A stretch of 64,000 bases of DNA from Gnetum montanum (lineage: Eukaryota > Streptophyta > Gnetopsida > Gnetales > Gnetaceae): positions 62,001 through 126,000 of the forward strand of contig MNCI01026595.1 of assembly GCA_015680685.1 (NCBI GenBank). Direction: 5' to 3'. The position numbers and the translations under genes are program-made. Positions 31,219-42,839 of this stretch are shown piece by piece. The first letter of the stretch is position 1; each line of letters begins with the position of its first letter. The notes under the pieces were generated by a model. The model made no database searches. It saw nothing but the letters and a program-made list of their open reading frames with translations, and had not been told where the DNA came from.

Positions 31219-32086
31219 TGATGAATCACGGTTTGCTAGGATCTAATATCGGGTACATGATATCAGGTATGTGATATCGTAGCTTGGATACCATATCGTA
31301 TACACGATATCATGATTCCTATGTTAGCCTATAAATATAGCACTCAGGAGCACAACAAGGGAGTCAATTGGAGAGTCTTTTTCATTAGTTTTTAGGTTTC
31401 AGTTCTTATAGTTAGTTTTAGTGTTCTTTCCAAGTGCATGCTCATAGTGTGATGTTGGTAATTATACAAAACCTTTGTTCAAGTGTGACGTACTTGGACA
31501 TGCACATGATCAGAAATAAAGATCAAGATTACTCCCTCATTATAGCATTCACTTAGCCTTGAATTTTTTTAATTGTTTATGATTTATTGTTGTTTTCCTA
31601 GTTAATATTTCTTTTATCACCATTTATTATTCCTATTATTAATGCGGAATGAGTATGCCTAATCATGAACATTTAAGTGTAACTACATAGAAACCCAGTA
31701 GTGTATCGAGTAGTGCTTCAAGTGATGTGCACTTGGTAATCCCAGAAGTAGTACACAAAGTCCAAGATGCATAAAAATGATTAAGTATAGATGCTCATTA
31801 CACTTAGGCTAGCTTAGATCTTATTTCCTATTGTCCATTAGCTTAGTTAAGTTATCTCTTATTTTCCTTAGGAGTAGCATAGTAGTAGAGATCACATCAT
31901 ACATCTCACACTGGACTAAACCATACATGAAAAAGAAAATACTAGTCTAGGTGGGAATACAATGAGCTGCAATCAATGTATAACTACCCATGTGCCATAA
32001 CTAGTCCATCCACGGAGTTCGACTGGATTGTGTGTACATGCTCATATTTGTATGGTTAAGCGTAGGGGGTACCTCGTCGCCCATCA
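31219..32086 (+). repeat. 5' LTR of element 3
   Basis: This 868-bp LTR starts TGATGAATCACGG and ends CCCATCA. GATATCG-type palindromes lie at 31246-31310. TATA box CCTATAAATATAGCAC is near 31330. It pairs with 39259-40078 throughout. Confidence 0.88.
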
Positions 32087-32087
32087 T

Positions 32088-32105
32088 TGGTGCCATTGCT
32101 GAGGA
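32088..32105 (+). promoter_or_regulatory. tRNA-Asp-type primer binding site of element 3
   Basis: One base after the LTR is TGGTGCCATTGCTGAGGA. It differs from the complement of plant tRNA-Asp 3' end, TGGCGCCGTTGCCGGGGA, at four positions, all transitions. Athila elements are known to use this primer. Confidence 0.75.
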
Positions 32106-32221
32106 CTAGTGCTAATTACCTAGATTAGTTATATCATATAACATCGCTATAATAAGGTATTAACAATATATTCTTCAAAAAAAGAAATTAAATTCAATTA
32201 AGTCACACACAATTCATAACA

Positions 32222-34573
32222 ATGTCTCTTTCACAAAACAATGATAATGGAACATATAGCAAGGCAATTCATTGGAGAACCAATGAAATTTATGATAAAG
32301 AAGAAGTTTGCAGTACTCAATATTATGTACGAGTTTCATATGTTCATGGATACCCCAAAAATACTCAAGGACTTTTGTCATCCAACTCAAACACCTCTAG
32401 TGAAGATGGGACATCTCCTAGAATGAGCGGGTCCATAAGGCCTAGGACCTTCTCAATGGTTAGCAAGAGTACATTAGGGGATGATTGGGAGACTTACAAA
32501 ATTCATGACAAGTCTTCTAATTCCCTCTCTTCCTCTACTCTTTCAACATCAGGTTGTGACACTAATGACTATTCCTTAAGGGATCAGTGTAGAAATAAAA
32601 ATCGAACCCACGGGAAAAATCAGGAACACCAACATGAACCCAACTCATGGACTCACAACCTATTTAGTGACGATGAACCCTTATTGGCCACTAAGAGCCT
32701 AATGCATATAATAGAGGCCATTCAAATATCCCACAGGCATCATAAGAAAAGTTGTTTACCTAGGCTTGATTTAAACAACTTTCCTAAGTTCTCAAGAGGC
32801 TATGATTTAGATCCACAACATCATTTACAAGCCTTCTATGATGCCTATGTATGGAACAACATTGAGAATAGGTAGCAAAGGCTTGAGCTCTTCCCTCTGA
32901 CACTCATTGTCCAAGCAAAAGTGTGGTACAAATCTTTAAAACCAAATTCAATTTGCCATTGGCCTACAATGGTAAACCTTTTCAATGAAAGATATCAAAG
33001 TTGTGCAAGAGTGTCGGCCTTAAGGAGACAAATCCAAGAGTGGAAATAAGGACAACATGAACCCTTAGACATGGCCTTAGAAAGATATTACTCTTTGTTA
33101 AACAAATGCCCAGGCCATGGGTTCTCTGAGGAAAGGCTAATGTATCACATCATGGATGGGCTCCATAATGAAACAAGGGAGATGCTAGGGATGTATGCCC
33201 TAGGTCAACTATATGAACTATGAGCCCACCAATTCAAAGAGCTTATTAAGCGGGTATCAAAAGAAGAAGGAGAAATAGCTAAATGGGAGAATGTTAGAAA
33301 ATCTCAACAGGACCAAACTCTTGAAATAATAAAGGTCTATAATTATGAAGAGGAGAAATTAGCTTATCTTGAGGGAGTGAAACTGTCCCCACCTTTGTTA
33401 ATACTAAAATCACTAGATGAAATCGAGGCAAAGATCAACAAGATGACGGAGTGGGCACATGAAAAATGTGAAGAATATGTAGACATTATTTGGGGGAGAC
33501 CCACACAAGATAACTTTAATAACCAAAACAAACAGAGGATACCAAACCTAGAAATAGGATAGAACACCATTTGACAATTTAAAAGAAGGGTTGAAGAAAA
33601 TAAGGATAGGGGTTTAACTACAAATCATAAGTATCAATGTGATGTTTACCTATACAATCACCCAAAAGGATGATGCTCAATCTTGTCACATCTAAATTAG
33701 CATTGGGGATAAATGTTGCATCCATATTTATTATAGAAGTACTATGCTCAATTGCAATGGCAAAACCCCCAATCGTGGGGGAGACCATCGCAAAACTGGC
33801 CACACCCTTCCTATCATCGAAAACCAAGTGCTTATTACATTCAACACCCTATTTTTCTAGCTGGATCAACATCCTCTACTTCACCTCATCGTTATCACTC
33901 TTCCAACTATCATCAACCCATGTCCTCTCTTATGGGATTACCACCTCATGTTCCTTACACTCCTTCTTACTCCTAATATTCTCATACTTCACCTCCTTCT
34001 ACATCGCCACTAGTTGTATTGGAAGGTTTTGCACCATTGTATCAACCAACGAACATTACTTGTGTTGCTACTATCAATAGCAATGGAAGTCCTCCACAAC
34101 TTCAAAAGCATCCTTTCTTTAAGCATGGCCATAGAAAGAGATAGCATGGTTTTGAAGCCACTACATCCTCCAACTTAGCACAAACCCAACACTGTGATGT
34201 ACCTTCCTCTTCAAACTCAACACCCCTTGTTACCTTATCCAGGCCACTAATTAATACTTCAACAACCATGTGGCCCAATGAATATAACGTGGGAAGACAT
34301 ATTGATCCTTGCATACCGTCTTATGGTCACAAGTTCCATAGTGGGTCAGCTTCTTATCACATGACCACATCTTATAATCTACCACACTATGCCTACTTTA
34401 ATCAAGTGTGTGAGCCCCAATTTAGGTACATTCCTACCACTATACCAAAAGACACCCAGTGGTTTGGATATGACTGTACCCTAATATTTCCAACATGCAT
34501 GGATCCAAACTTTCCATTTATTAATTTTTCCCATGATCAAAGGTTTAGTCATGGGGAATATCCCCCATTCTAA
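32222..34573 (+). pseudogene. Gag of element 3
   Basis: The reading frame from ATG 32222 stays in register for 784 codons to TAA 34571-34573, with about ten internal stops (TAG 32873, TAA 33047, TGA near 33222 and others). A Ser-rich N-terminus is followed by the capsid, with LDLNNFPKFSRGYDLDPQHH at about 32767-32826 and LQAFYDAYVW. The knuckle region near 33635-33675 keeps YNHPKG but has lost Cys residues, so RNA binding is gone. The C-terminal third is rich in Ser, Pro, His and Tyr. No protease motif is found. The frame matches gag of the elements at 45.4 kb and 63.7 kb. Confidence 0.8.
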
Positions 34574-35980
34574 CAAGCAAAATTAGTAAATGTTTTTCTT
34601 TTTCTTTGGTTTTACAATTTTTATTTCCTAGTTTCTTGTTTCTCAATTTGTCATTTTATCCTTTGGTGGGTAATCTCATCTATGAATAAAATACTCATGG
34701 AACCCATTAGTTGAGATGTTGTTCTATGTTATCAAGTCACAAGTAACTAATTATTTGGATAGTGAGCCCACAACATCCACCTACCCATTCTATTAATAAG
34801 AGGTTCTTATCCTAGGTATGATGATATTCTTATTATCATCAAAACTTAAAGTAACTTTATACTCGTTATTCCTAGAGCAAAAAGTGATGGACTAAGAGGG
34901 AATGGCAAGGGTGTGACATCAAGGGAACTTGTGGATTCTCTTTGGTAACATCTGTTTGTGCTATCATGTAGCTTGGTTGTACTAAGATCCTTATAGATCT
35001 AACAAAAAATAGGAGTAAGAGTTATAATAAAGGCACTCAATAAAGGAACTCAATGCTGTTCTAGGGGGTCCCACTAGAAAGACATGTACCCATGCCTGAA
35101 GGTTGGCAGCTTCTCTAGATCACCTTTGAAAAAGACAAAGTGCAAAAGTATCCAAAAGAAAAAAAAAGAAAAAAAAGAAGGAAAGAAAAAAGAGAAGCAG
35201 AAAAGAAAAGTTCAAGAAAAATGTGCCACAAAAAAATTCAAATCACTCCTCCCTTGCACAAAATGCTAAGTGATCATAAACCTTCCTGTCATGATGCTCT
35301 TATGATTGTCAATCATTGGGATGAAACAATGCGATGTCACTAATCAGAGATATGGACTTGGTTTTGATCTTAGAGTGAAAGGCTAATGGTACTGTACTCA
35401 CACACAACACTTAGGATTCATTATGCCTAGGGTATGTTACCTCATGTTCCAATCTCTACAATCCCTTTTGTAGTTCATCTCATCTCATGGTCCAAGTACT
35501 TCTAACTTGTGTCTTGTGTGGCATAAAATTCATACCTCATAGAGGTGGTACTTATCATGTACGTGTTTTGTTGCATAGGTGCGGGTTGCATTTAACCCTT
35601 TTAGTGCCTACGAACATTTTAAGGTGCAGTTACACAAGGGCATTATAGGTTGGAACTTGCTTTGGGGAGGATCCACTTGCGTGAATTCTGCAATTTGTAC
35701 TTGTTGCACATCACCACATCATTTTATACCCTCCAAGTATTCCATTGCCAAATCCATTCTTTCCTTTTTCATCATTTTAACCAAGCATTCCTTAGAACCA
35801 CTACATGTCCTTTTTCCTCATCCTTTTCTAAGAACTTCATTGTATGACTCCACTCCATTACACTTTCAGTATCTTAATTTCCACTTGCCCTTACCCCAGA
35901 CCTTTTGAATCTACCTCAAATCCTTCAAAATTGGCCCTAAAACTTGAAAAATCATTAATTCTACTAAGTGCCCTATCTTC
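34574..35980 (+). other. Conserved spacer between gag and second ORF (element 3)
   Basis: The spacer begins with a T-rich tract and includes TATGTTATCAAGTCAC at about 34726 and ATTAATAAGAGGTTCTTA at about 34793. Both recur in element 4 near 49170 and 49234. An A-rich purine tract lies at 35152-35215. No coding signal is seen, so conservation between copies is simply shared ancestry of the family. Confidence 0.6.
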
Positions 35981-35982
35981 GT

Positions 35983-36075
35983 TGGGACACGATATTGGGT
36001 ACCCGGTATTAGGTCCAACATGATATTGGGTATGTACTATCACGTACACAATATCACATCTATAAAAACTATGTA
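35983..36075 (+). promoter_or_regulatory. Internal U3-like module upstream of the second ORF (element 3)
   Basis: Repeated words CACGATATTGGGTACCCGG, ATGATATTGGGTATG and CACAATATCAC are followed by CTATAAAAACTATGTATATA. The order (palindrome words, then a TATA box within about 15 bp) copies the start of the family LTRs. Element 4 has the equivalent at 50366-50445. I infer a second promoter for the downstream ORF. Confidence 0.5.
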
Positions 36076-36261
36076 TATATGGGACCCTCACGCACTACAC
36101 AAGTCATTTTCAACAATTAATGTAGGGGAGTTGTTCAAATTTTCTTCCATAATTATTAGTGATTTGCAAGTCTAAACTCAACCTTCAATATTTTGCTCTT
36201 TGACACTTTGATTTCTTTTCCCATTGAACCTAATTAAACCTAGAGTTTTTAACTTAGTCGT

Positions 36262-36271
36262 GGGGGAGGGG
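36262..36271 (+). other. Internal polypurine tract, GGGGGAGGGG
   Basis: TTAGTCGTGGGGGAGGGG lies about 310 bp before the second ORF. The family purine tract before the 3' LTR is similar (CAGTCATGGGGGCA). Element 4 has a G-run in the same place (50634-50647). It could be a central purine tract. Confidence 0.35.
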
Positions 36272-36580
36272 TACTGTAGAACTTGCACACAATTTTTTCA
36301 AAATTTGCTATCGCCTAAAGGATACCATAGGGGTAAGAACTACTAAAAATTCATGCCAAACTAATTTTCTTCCTTTACCCAAATCATCTAAATTATTATA
36401 TGAGTTACCTAAATAGATCAGGTCTGACATTAAACTTTTAGGGAAACTTCCTTGAAAAATTTCGAACTCTAGAATCACACTAAGAAAAGAATTAAACATT
36501 TATTAAAGGTAATGAGTAAGGTATGAGATAACTAAATTTTTTTAAATAACCTTAGTAATAATTAATCTTTGTGATTGTAG

Positions 36581-39077
36581 ATGGCCCCTAAAAGAGGACA
36601 GCAAGCAGGACCTTCTCAAGGTACAACTAAATGCCCGAGAGGAGGCAAAGGCCAGGAATCTCGAGTAGAACATGTAGAGCAAGAGGCCCACTCATTCAAC
36701 ATTCATCAAGAAACCCCTATGACAGTGCAATCTAGCCATGCAGAAGATGGTGAAGTTAGAGCCTCAAAACTAGGACAACATCTTATGTTATCCCTTGAAT
36801 ATTTGAGCCATTTGGGAGAAGCTCACCTTTGCAGCTATGATAGTGGAGCTTAATTTTGGGTCTTTTACTGAGTTTAGCCTTGAACTAGTGAAGACTCAAA
36901 TAAAGGCATCTCCACTATGGTCCATCCTCTTATAGAGTGGTGATTGGTATTTGGATGAAACATATCAATTCTGGCATGGCAAGGAGGAAGGTACCATTGC
37001 CAATGTAAGTGGTGTTTGCATTGATTTTTTTGCAAAGGCCATTGCAAAGGAAGACAAGGAAGCTTACTTTGCCTTTTCCTTGTCTTATCAGGAAGCTGTG
37101 TAGATGTGCCAAGATCTTAGACTACACAAATGATGGTCCTAGAAAAGCCTAAAATGCTTTATATGCTAAACTGCTCAAATTGCCAGTGCTTAGGAAAGAT
37201 GCTAGTGAGCAGTTAGAACAAGAGGAAGAGAAAACAGTTAGGCCCACTATGCCTCAAATGACAAGACCCAGCCAACAACAGGAAGTAAGACCTAGCACAT
37301 AGCCCATAAGCCAACAAGTCCAACAATCGCCACTTCCACAACAAGACTATCAGCCATCTATTAGTCATCTCTAAACAATTGCCGAGATAGTTAGTTTGGG
37401 AAGCTGTGATGCCTAAAACTTATTCCAGGTAATTGATGATGTCATATAGCCCACTATTTCGGTCAACCCTGTAAGTGGACATATTTCACTAATTTTAGGA
37501 GGAGAGTCTTAGTGGTCTCAGTAGATCTCTGGGAATGTCGCATCTTTCCAAGTTAGGTTGGAAACTGATGAAGGAGCTACGATGGTGGTCATGCAGCACC
37601 AAGATGTGGCAAGTGCAACAAATATGGTCACAGATCACATCAAAGAATTATTTAATGTTCCTGTTGTGCCACTGACAGATTTCATAGGAGCATGTGATGC
37701 TCAAACTTTGGCTAGCCCCTCAATGACTCCTGTGGAACATGAGGATGCTTTGGATCACTTGCTATAAACAAGTTAAGTTATGAAATCCTTGTTTAACATT
37801 CTCCAAGATGTCATTGTAGCACAATCAGACCTCATTTCCACTAAAGGAAAATTGGTCATGGTTGAAGTTAGGGTCAAGCACGTAGAAGGAGAGTTGCAAA
37901 GATTGCAAGAAATCTCATTTACCTACAAGTTGAACAATGGGATCCTTCCCGATTTATCACAGCTAACTAATTAGACATTTTTAGAACTAAGTAACTGAAT
38001 AAATTATTGGAAGAAAATAAAAGAATGGTAAGGGAAAAGGAATAGGTTGATTGTGATGCTTCATGTTTAAGCTCTCAAGGCCTTATAAGAGAAAAATAAA
38101 TTACTTGCTACTGANTCTCTCAAGGCCTTATAAGAGAAAAATAAATTACTTGCTACTGAAAATTTTTGGTTGACAATAGTTGAGAAACAAAAGAACATTC
38201 TCAAAGAAAGTTTTTAACAAATGTGAGAACAACTAGTTTGGGTCAATAAAGACATGAATAGCTTAGCCAAGGAGAATAGAACCCTCTCCATGGAGGAGGT
38301 TCGCGACATTTAACAAAAGACAACCACAAAATTAAGTGTGTGGAAAAATGAGGCCAAAAAGCACAAGAAGTTCAAAGAACACTTTTGTAACTAGGTGAGA
38401 ATGTATAAGGAAATCATCAAAAAAGAGATCTATATGGCCAAGGCCCACATTAATTCTTTCAGTGCTCAACACACTAATTGGAAAGCCATACTGGATACTT
38501 ATGCCTTCACCCACTAAGTAGATTTGAAAAGCTGAGACCTGCAAATCCAAGATCTCAAAGAATACATGGAGTTGGAAAATCTGCGATATGCCAACTTGGC
38601 CATGTTAACAGTAGAACACCTGGGAGCAATGCTCAAGAAGTAGGTAGCTGCCACCTATGCTAAATATGAGATAGAGTTTTCAAAACATAAGAAGACATTA
38701 CAAAGATTAGAGGTGGCAAACTTTGAATTGGAGGTGGTAAAGGCTAGCTACCAGGGTCAAAAAGATGTAGTAGCAAATTTGGCTCAACGCTTATAGATTA
38801 TCAAGAACTAAAAGACAAAATTAGAACTTATGAAGAGGAACAATGACTATTTGTGGCATGATATGTCAATGCCAATCAAATGTTCTCACAACTGCTATGT
38901 CTGTGGGAAGTGTTAGCTCCATCAACCATTGAAACATCAACATGGACAATGCATGACCCTTGGATAGAGGAGGAAAAACTTTAGGTACTTTTTCAAAGGT
39001 ATCCATTTTAGAAGCCTGCAGCACAGGACAAAGGAAAGGGGCCCATGGAGGAGCCACCACCACTAGGAACTACATGA
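36581..39077 (+). pseudogene. Second ORF of element 3 (env-position, unknown protein)
   Basis: ATG 36581 follows directly on a splice acceptor (TTTGTGATTGTAG). The N-terminus is basic (MAPKRGQQAG, CPRGGKGQ). The middle is Gln/Pro-rich near 37260-37370. The second half (37780-38800) is charged and helical, probably coiled coil (LEVVKASYQ, VEVRVKHVEGELQRLQE). It ends MEEPPPLGTT with TGA at 39075-39077. Many TAG stops and a 43-bp assembly duplication at 38115 interrupt it. The homologue at 51018-53722 shares both ends. Athila relatives often carry an env-like ORF at this position, but I do not see a clear membrane segment. Function unknown. Confidence 0.65.
38072..38159. repeat. Duplicated 43-bp sequence around a single N
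   Basis: CTCTCAAGGCCTTATAAGAG and what follows occurs at 38072-38114 and again at 38117-38159, with N at 38115. Same kind of join as at 76. The duplication is absent from the homologous ORF in element 4, so it is very likely an assembly artefact. Confidence 0.8.
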
Positions 39078-39243
39078 GTTTTGCAAATTTTATATTTTGT
39101 GTTGGTGTCCAAATTTTTTTTTGTCTAGTCCTACACTGCAGCATGAAATAGTCCATGGTGATTTAATAATCCCATACCTATCCACTGTTTGTAATTGAAT
39201 GAACTTGTTCCTCATTTTTTTTGACTCAAGAATGAGTTTTTAT

Positions 39244-39258
39244 TCAGTCATGGGGGCA
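39244..39258 (+). promoter_or_regulatory. Polypurine tract of element 3
   Basis: CAGTCATGGGGGCA directly precedes the 3' LTR (TGATGAATCG at 39259). The same tract is found before the LTRs at 22023 and, inverted, at 55636. Confidence 0.6.
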
Positions 39259-40078
39259 TGATGAATCGTGGTTTTCCAGGCCCCAATATTAGGTACACGA
39301 TATTGTGATTCCTATGTTAGCCTATAAATATAGCACTCAGGTGCATAGTGAGGGAGTTGATTAGAGAGTCTTTTAGTCAGTTTTTAGTTTTTAGTTATTA
39401 TAGTCAGTTTTAGTATTCTTTCCAAGTGCATGCTCGTAGTGTGATGCTTGTAATTATACGAAAGCTTTATTCGAGTGTGACATACTTGGCTACGCACATG
39501 ATTGACAATAAAGATCAAGATTACTGCCTCATTGCAACATTCACTTAGCCTTTAATTATTTTAATTATTTATGATTTATTATTATTTTCTTACTTAATAT
39601 TTCTTTTATTACCATTTGCAATTCCTATTGTTAACGTGGAATGAGTACACCTTAATCACAAACATTTAAGTGTAACTACATGGTAACCCAGTAGTGTATT
39701 GAGTAGTGCTTCAAGTGATGTGTGCTTGGTAATCTCAGAAGTAGTACATGAAGTCCAAGATGCATACAGATGATTAGGGATGGATGCTCATCGCACTTAG
39801 GCTAACTTAGATCTTATTTCCTATTTCCCATTAGCTTAATTAAGTTAGCTCTTATTATCCTTAGGAGTAGCATAGTAGTAGGGATTACATCATACACCTC
39901 ACTCTAGACTAAACCATATGTGAAAAAGCAAATACTAGTCCAAGTGGGAAGACAATGAATTGCGATCAACGTATAACTACCTAGGTGCCACAACTAGTTC
40001 ATTTGCAAAGTTCGACTGGATCGTGCGTACACACTCATATTCGTATGGTTGAGCATAGGGGTACCTCATCCCTCATTA
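39259..40078 (+). repeat. 3' LTR of element 3
   Basis: This 820-bp LTR starts TGATGAATCGTGG and ends CCTCATTA, where other copies end CTCATCA. It is shorter than the 5' LTR by the loss of part of the palindrome array: only CCAATATTAGG and CACGATATTG remain near 39280-39305. Confidence 0.85.
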
Positions 40079-42240
40079 ACTACTAATAAATTTTTTGGCA
40101 ATTCATGATGTGACATAACCATATTTATTTTTCTTGATTCTAAATCTATATTTTTAGACTAAAAAATAATTAATTCTTCAACATTTTTCCTCTTTGTATG
40201 CTACTACTCAAAAATTAATCTTCCTTTAATAGTTTTGACTTTCATAGATTTTGACCCTCCTTTGATAATTTATCCTAGAGAAAAATCTAAAAGTGGCAAG
40301 TCCTTTGATGATGAAGAGCTAGTACTAGTTATCATGATTTCTAAAGATGGCTGATCTTTTTTTGACTGCATCATCTTTTTGGTAGAAAGAATTTCCAGGT
40401 ACCTCCTTCTTTTCTCTTTAACTCTTGTATACCAAGTAAAGGCATTTGAATATAAGGCTTCATCTAGTTTTTCAATTTTCCATGAGAAGTAGTTTTTTAC
40501 TATTTTATTCAACTACACTTGATTGAATCATTTCACTAATATATGATTATCCTCTCTACATCATCTGCTAGCTAACAATTCCTATCTTTTATATTTTTCT
40601 TTTGGTAGAATGATGATGGAGAGAGTTTTCCTAAACTCACCCTCTGTCTGCTGCTTGTCCATATTCAACAATTCATCATTTACTAAAGAATACATAACAT
40701 CATTCTCTTAGTGCTCATGAATGTTTCTAAAATCTTTGTTAGGATTATAGAACCTATGTTTTGCTTCTAGAAGTAGTACCTTCTCAAATTTGGCCCCCTA
40801 TGTTTATTATATGAGGGGTGTTCTCAAAAAATCAAAAACCTATTTGCAAAGGAAAGACTCGACCTGTCATATAATCATGTTGAAGTAGGCTATTTTGTAG
40901 TTGCCTTCCTACTTTTAGAGCTACTAAATAAGGAGCCACAAATCATGGTAGCTTCTTTGGCCTTCCTTCAAATCCACCTATAATAATTTTTGTATAATGA
41001 CTATGAAAGAACACTCCTCCTTTACACTTATTCATAATTTTATGTATTATGACTTATTTCATCCTTGGCATAACTATATCACTAAGAAATTGGTACATAA
41101 GCATATAAACAATATTCATAAGAAATTCTAGGGTTTGGGCATTAAAATAACCTTTATGATATATAACAGGGTAAAAGTCATAGCAAGATCATCTCCTTTT
41201 TGTTTGTTTTTCTTCAAAATATTGGGGAAAAATAGGCTTAAATCTCTTAAGACTTGGGACTGTAGTCAAAGCATGATGTAACAATAATGAACTCTTATTA
41301 AATTAAGTATTATTAGCCATGGTATCTTCTATAGTATTTTGTAATTGGGTATTCATAAAATAGATTAGATGAAAAGGCTTATTACTTTCAATAATGGCTA
41401 AAAATTTTAAATGCTAGGCTACAATGGAGGTAACTGTTGAACTTGAACAAATATTCATAACAACAATAAAAATGCAATGATGGAACCTGAGCTTGTTGAA
41501 TCTAGGAAAATTCTTCTTGTAGCCAAAAAATGTAGAGATTTTTAATCCAAGTAGACGTAACACTTACCCATTCACCAATACAGTGTTCCTTGCAATTGCT
41601 TCAACATTTTCATTGCAAGTGTCTTTTTTAGAATGTTTGAATAAGAGAACACCAAATAACTCATAACTTCATCTAGGACAATTATCAATTTTCTGTTCTA
41701 GCCTTTGCTTAAAGTTTAAACAATTCCTACTATATTCTGTCTAAAAAAATCTAGTTGATAACATCTTTGATTAAATTGACCTTAGGTTTGAAGCCAAATT
41801 TGTGTAAGCTTGTATTCTAAGAAAAACTTTTCCATTCTTGCTCTTTACTAAAAGCCTCTAAATGAAATTTCAATGAAGAATCATGATCAATATCATGGTA
41901 GAAAACTAGCTATGGCTCTTCCTCCTCTAGATACTGAAGCTTAAAATCTTCATTTGATTTTTCCTATCTCTACCACTAAAAAATGGATAAAATAAAATCC
42001 TACAAATACTTAGTTAGTACTTGAATAGACACATCTTGATACAAAAAATGGGTCTTTACCTTGGTTTTTATGTATTTCTTCAGCATGGTGAATATCTAGC
42101 CTATTGATTACTTAAATTGTTATGAGAATTTTGGGATAACTCTCTCTACTTCAGTTGCTTTACATAATTCCTACAAAATTTTTCCAGAGAGTCCTTACAG
42201 TTGTATGCACATTGGTGGTTGACGCTAAAACTCATATGTA
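40079..42240 (-). pseudogene. Upstream part of the gene split by element 3
   Basis: On the minus strand scattered open stretches form one decayed frame, e.g. LTTVPSLKRFKPIFPQYFEE (near 41270), FLMNIVYMLMYQFLSDIVMP (near 41090), GGVFFHSHYTKIIIGGFEGR (near 41020), FVAPYLVALKVGRQLQ (near 40940) and SWKIEKLDEALYSNAFTWYT (near 40480). Ser/Asp-rich sequence follows near 40300. Past the element it continues into the coiled coil at 31218. With both halves the gene is about 3 kb. The start is not identified and no family is recognised. Confidence 0.45.
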
Positions 42241-42329
42241 TTTAAGAAATATTTGAAATTCAATTTCCTTTGAACAACCTTTAGATTTAGTCATTTAAAA
42301 TCCTTTTTTAGTGTACTTAAATCACTACT

Positions 42330-42800
42330 TTCATCGTGTCATTTAATTTTAAAAATAGAATAGATCTTTGCCAAGTGGCATTTTCTTTACCATTTGGTGA
42401 AATGGAGAAAATTAGTTCGACTTCCTTTGGAAATGGGATAATGGTCATTTTTCCCATGTCAATCCATATATTTAGTTATGTCTTGGCTTGAACTAGGATA
42501 AATTTATTGTAAATTGGCTTTGAATGGTGTTTTCTCGATTTCATGTAATGTGGGGTAGAATGCATTTTCTCCATTTCAAGCCATTTAATGAAATGGGAAA
42601 ATATGCATTTTCTCTACTTCAGGCCTTTCAATGAAATGGGAAGAATTAGTTTTGCCCCATTTAGGAATTGGGATAAACTACCTTTTCTCCATTTCAATTT
42701 TTAATTACCATTTTATGGATTGTGGGGATCATTGGAACTCACTGTGAGTAATGACAAACTGATAGATTTAGTGAAATAGGTTAAATGTATTTTATCCCAT
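42330..42800. repeat. Alternating CCCATTTC / GAAATGGG repeats
   Basis: The words GAAATGGG(A) and their complement (T)CCCATTTC or CTCCATTTC alternate every 25-60 bp, for example near 42398, 42434, 42563, 42589, 42645 and 42680. The block is a set of short inverted repeats, next to the transposase relic at 42840. It may be a decayed terminal region. Confidence 0.45.
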
Positions 42801-42839
42801 TTCAAAGAGTAGCTATCATTATTCGTATGATCTAAATGT

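Larger units (their letters stand above)
31219..40078 (+). mobile_element. Non-autonomous Athila-type retrotransposon (element 3)
   Basis: LTRs 31219-32086 and 39259-40078 bound an element with primer site, gag (32222-34573), spacer, internal U3-like module, second ORF (36581-39077) and purine tract. There is no RT or integrase. Flanking pentamers are ATTGC (31214-31218) and ACTAC (40079-40083), matching at three of five with the two differences being transitions. They may be a decayed duplication. The element interrupts a minus-strand gene. Gag and LTR type match the pol-bearing Athila element at 54823-64000, a plausible source of enzymes. Confidence 0.85.

Noticed and set aside
35140-35343. 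Lys-rich ORF (KEKKRKKRRKEKREAEKK)
   Set aside because: It reflects an A/G-rich low-complexity run in the spacer and is not conserved in element 4.
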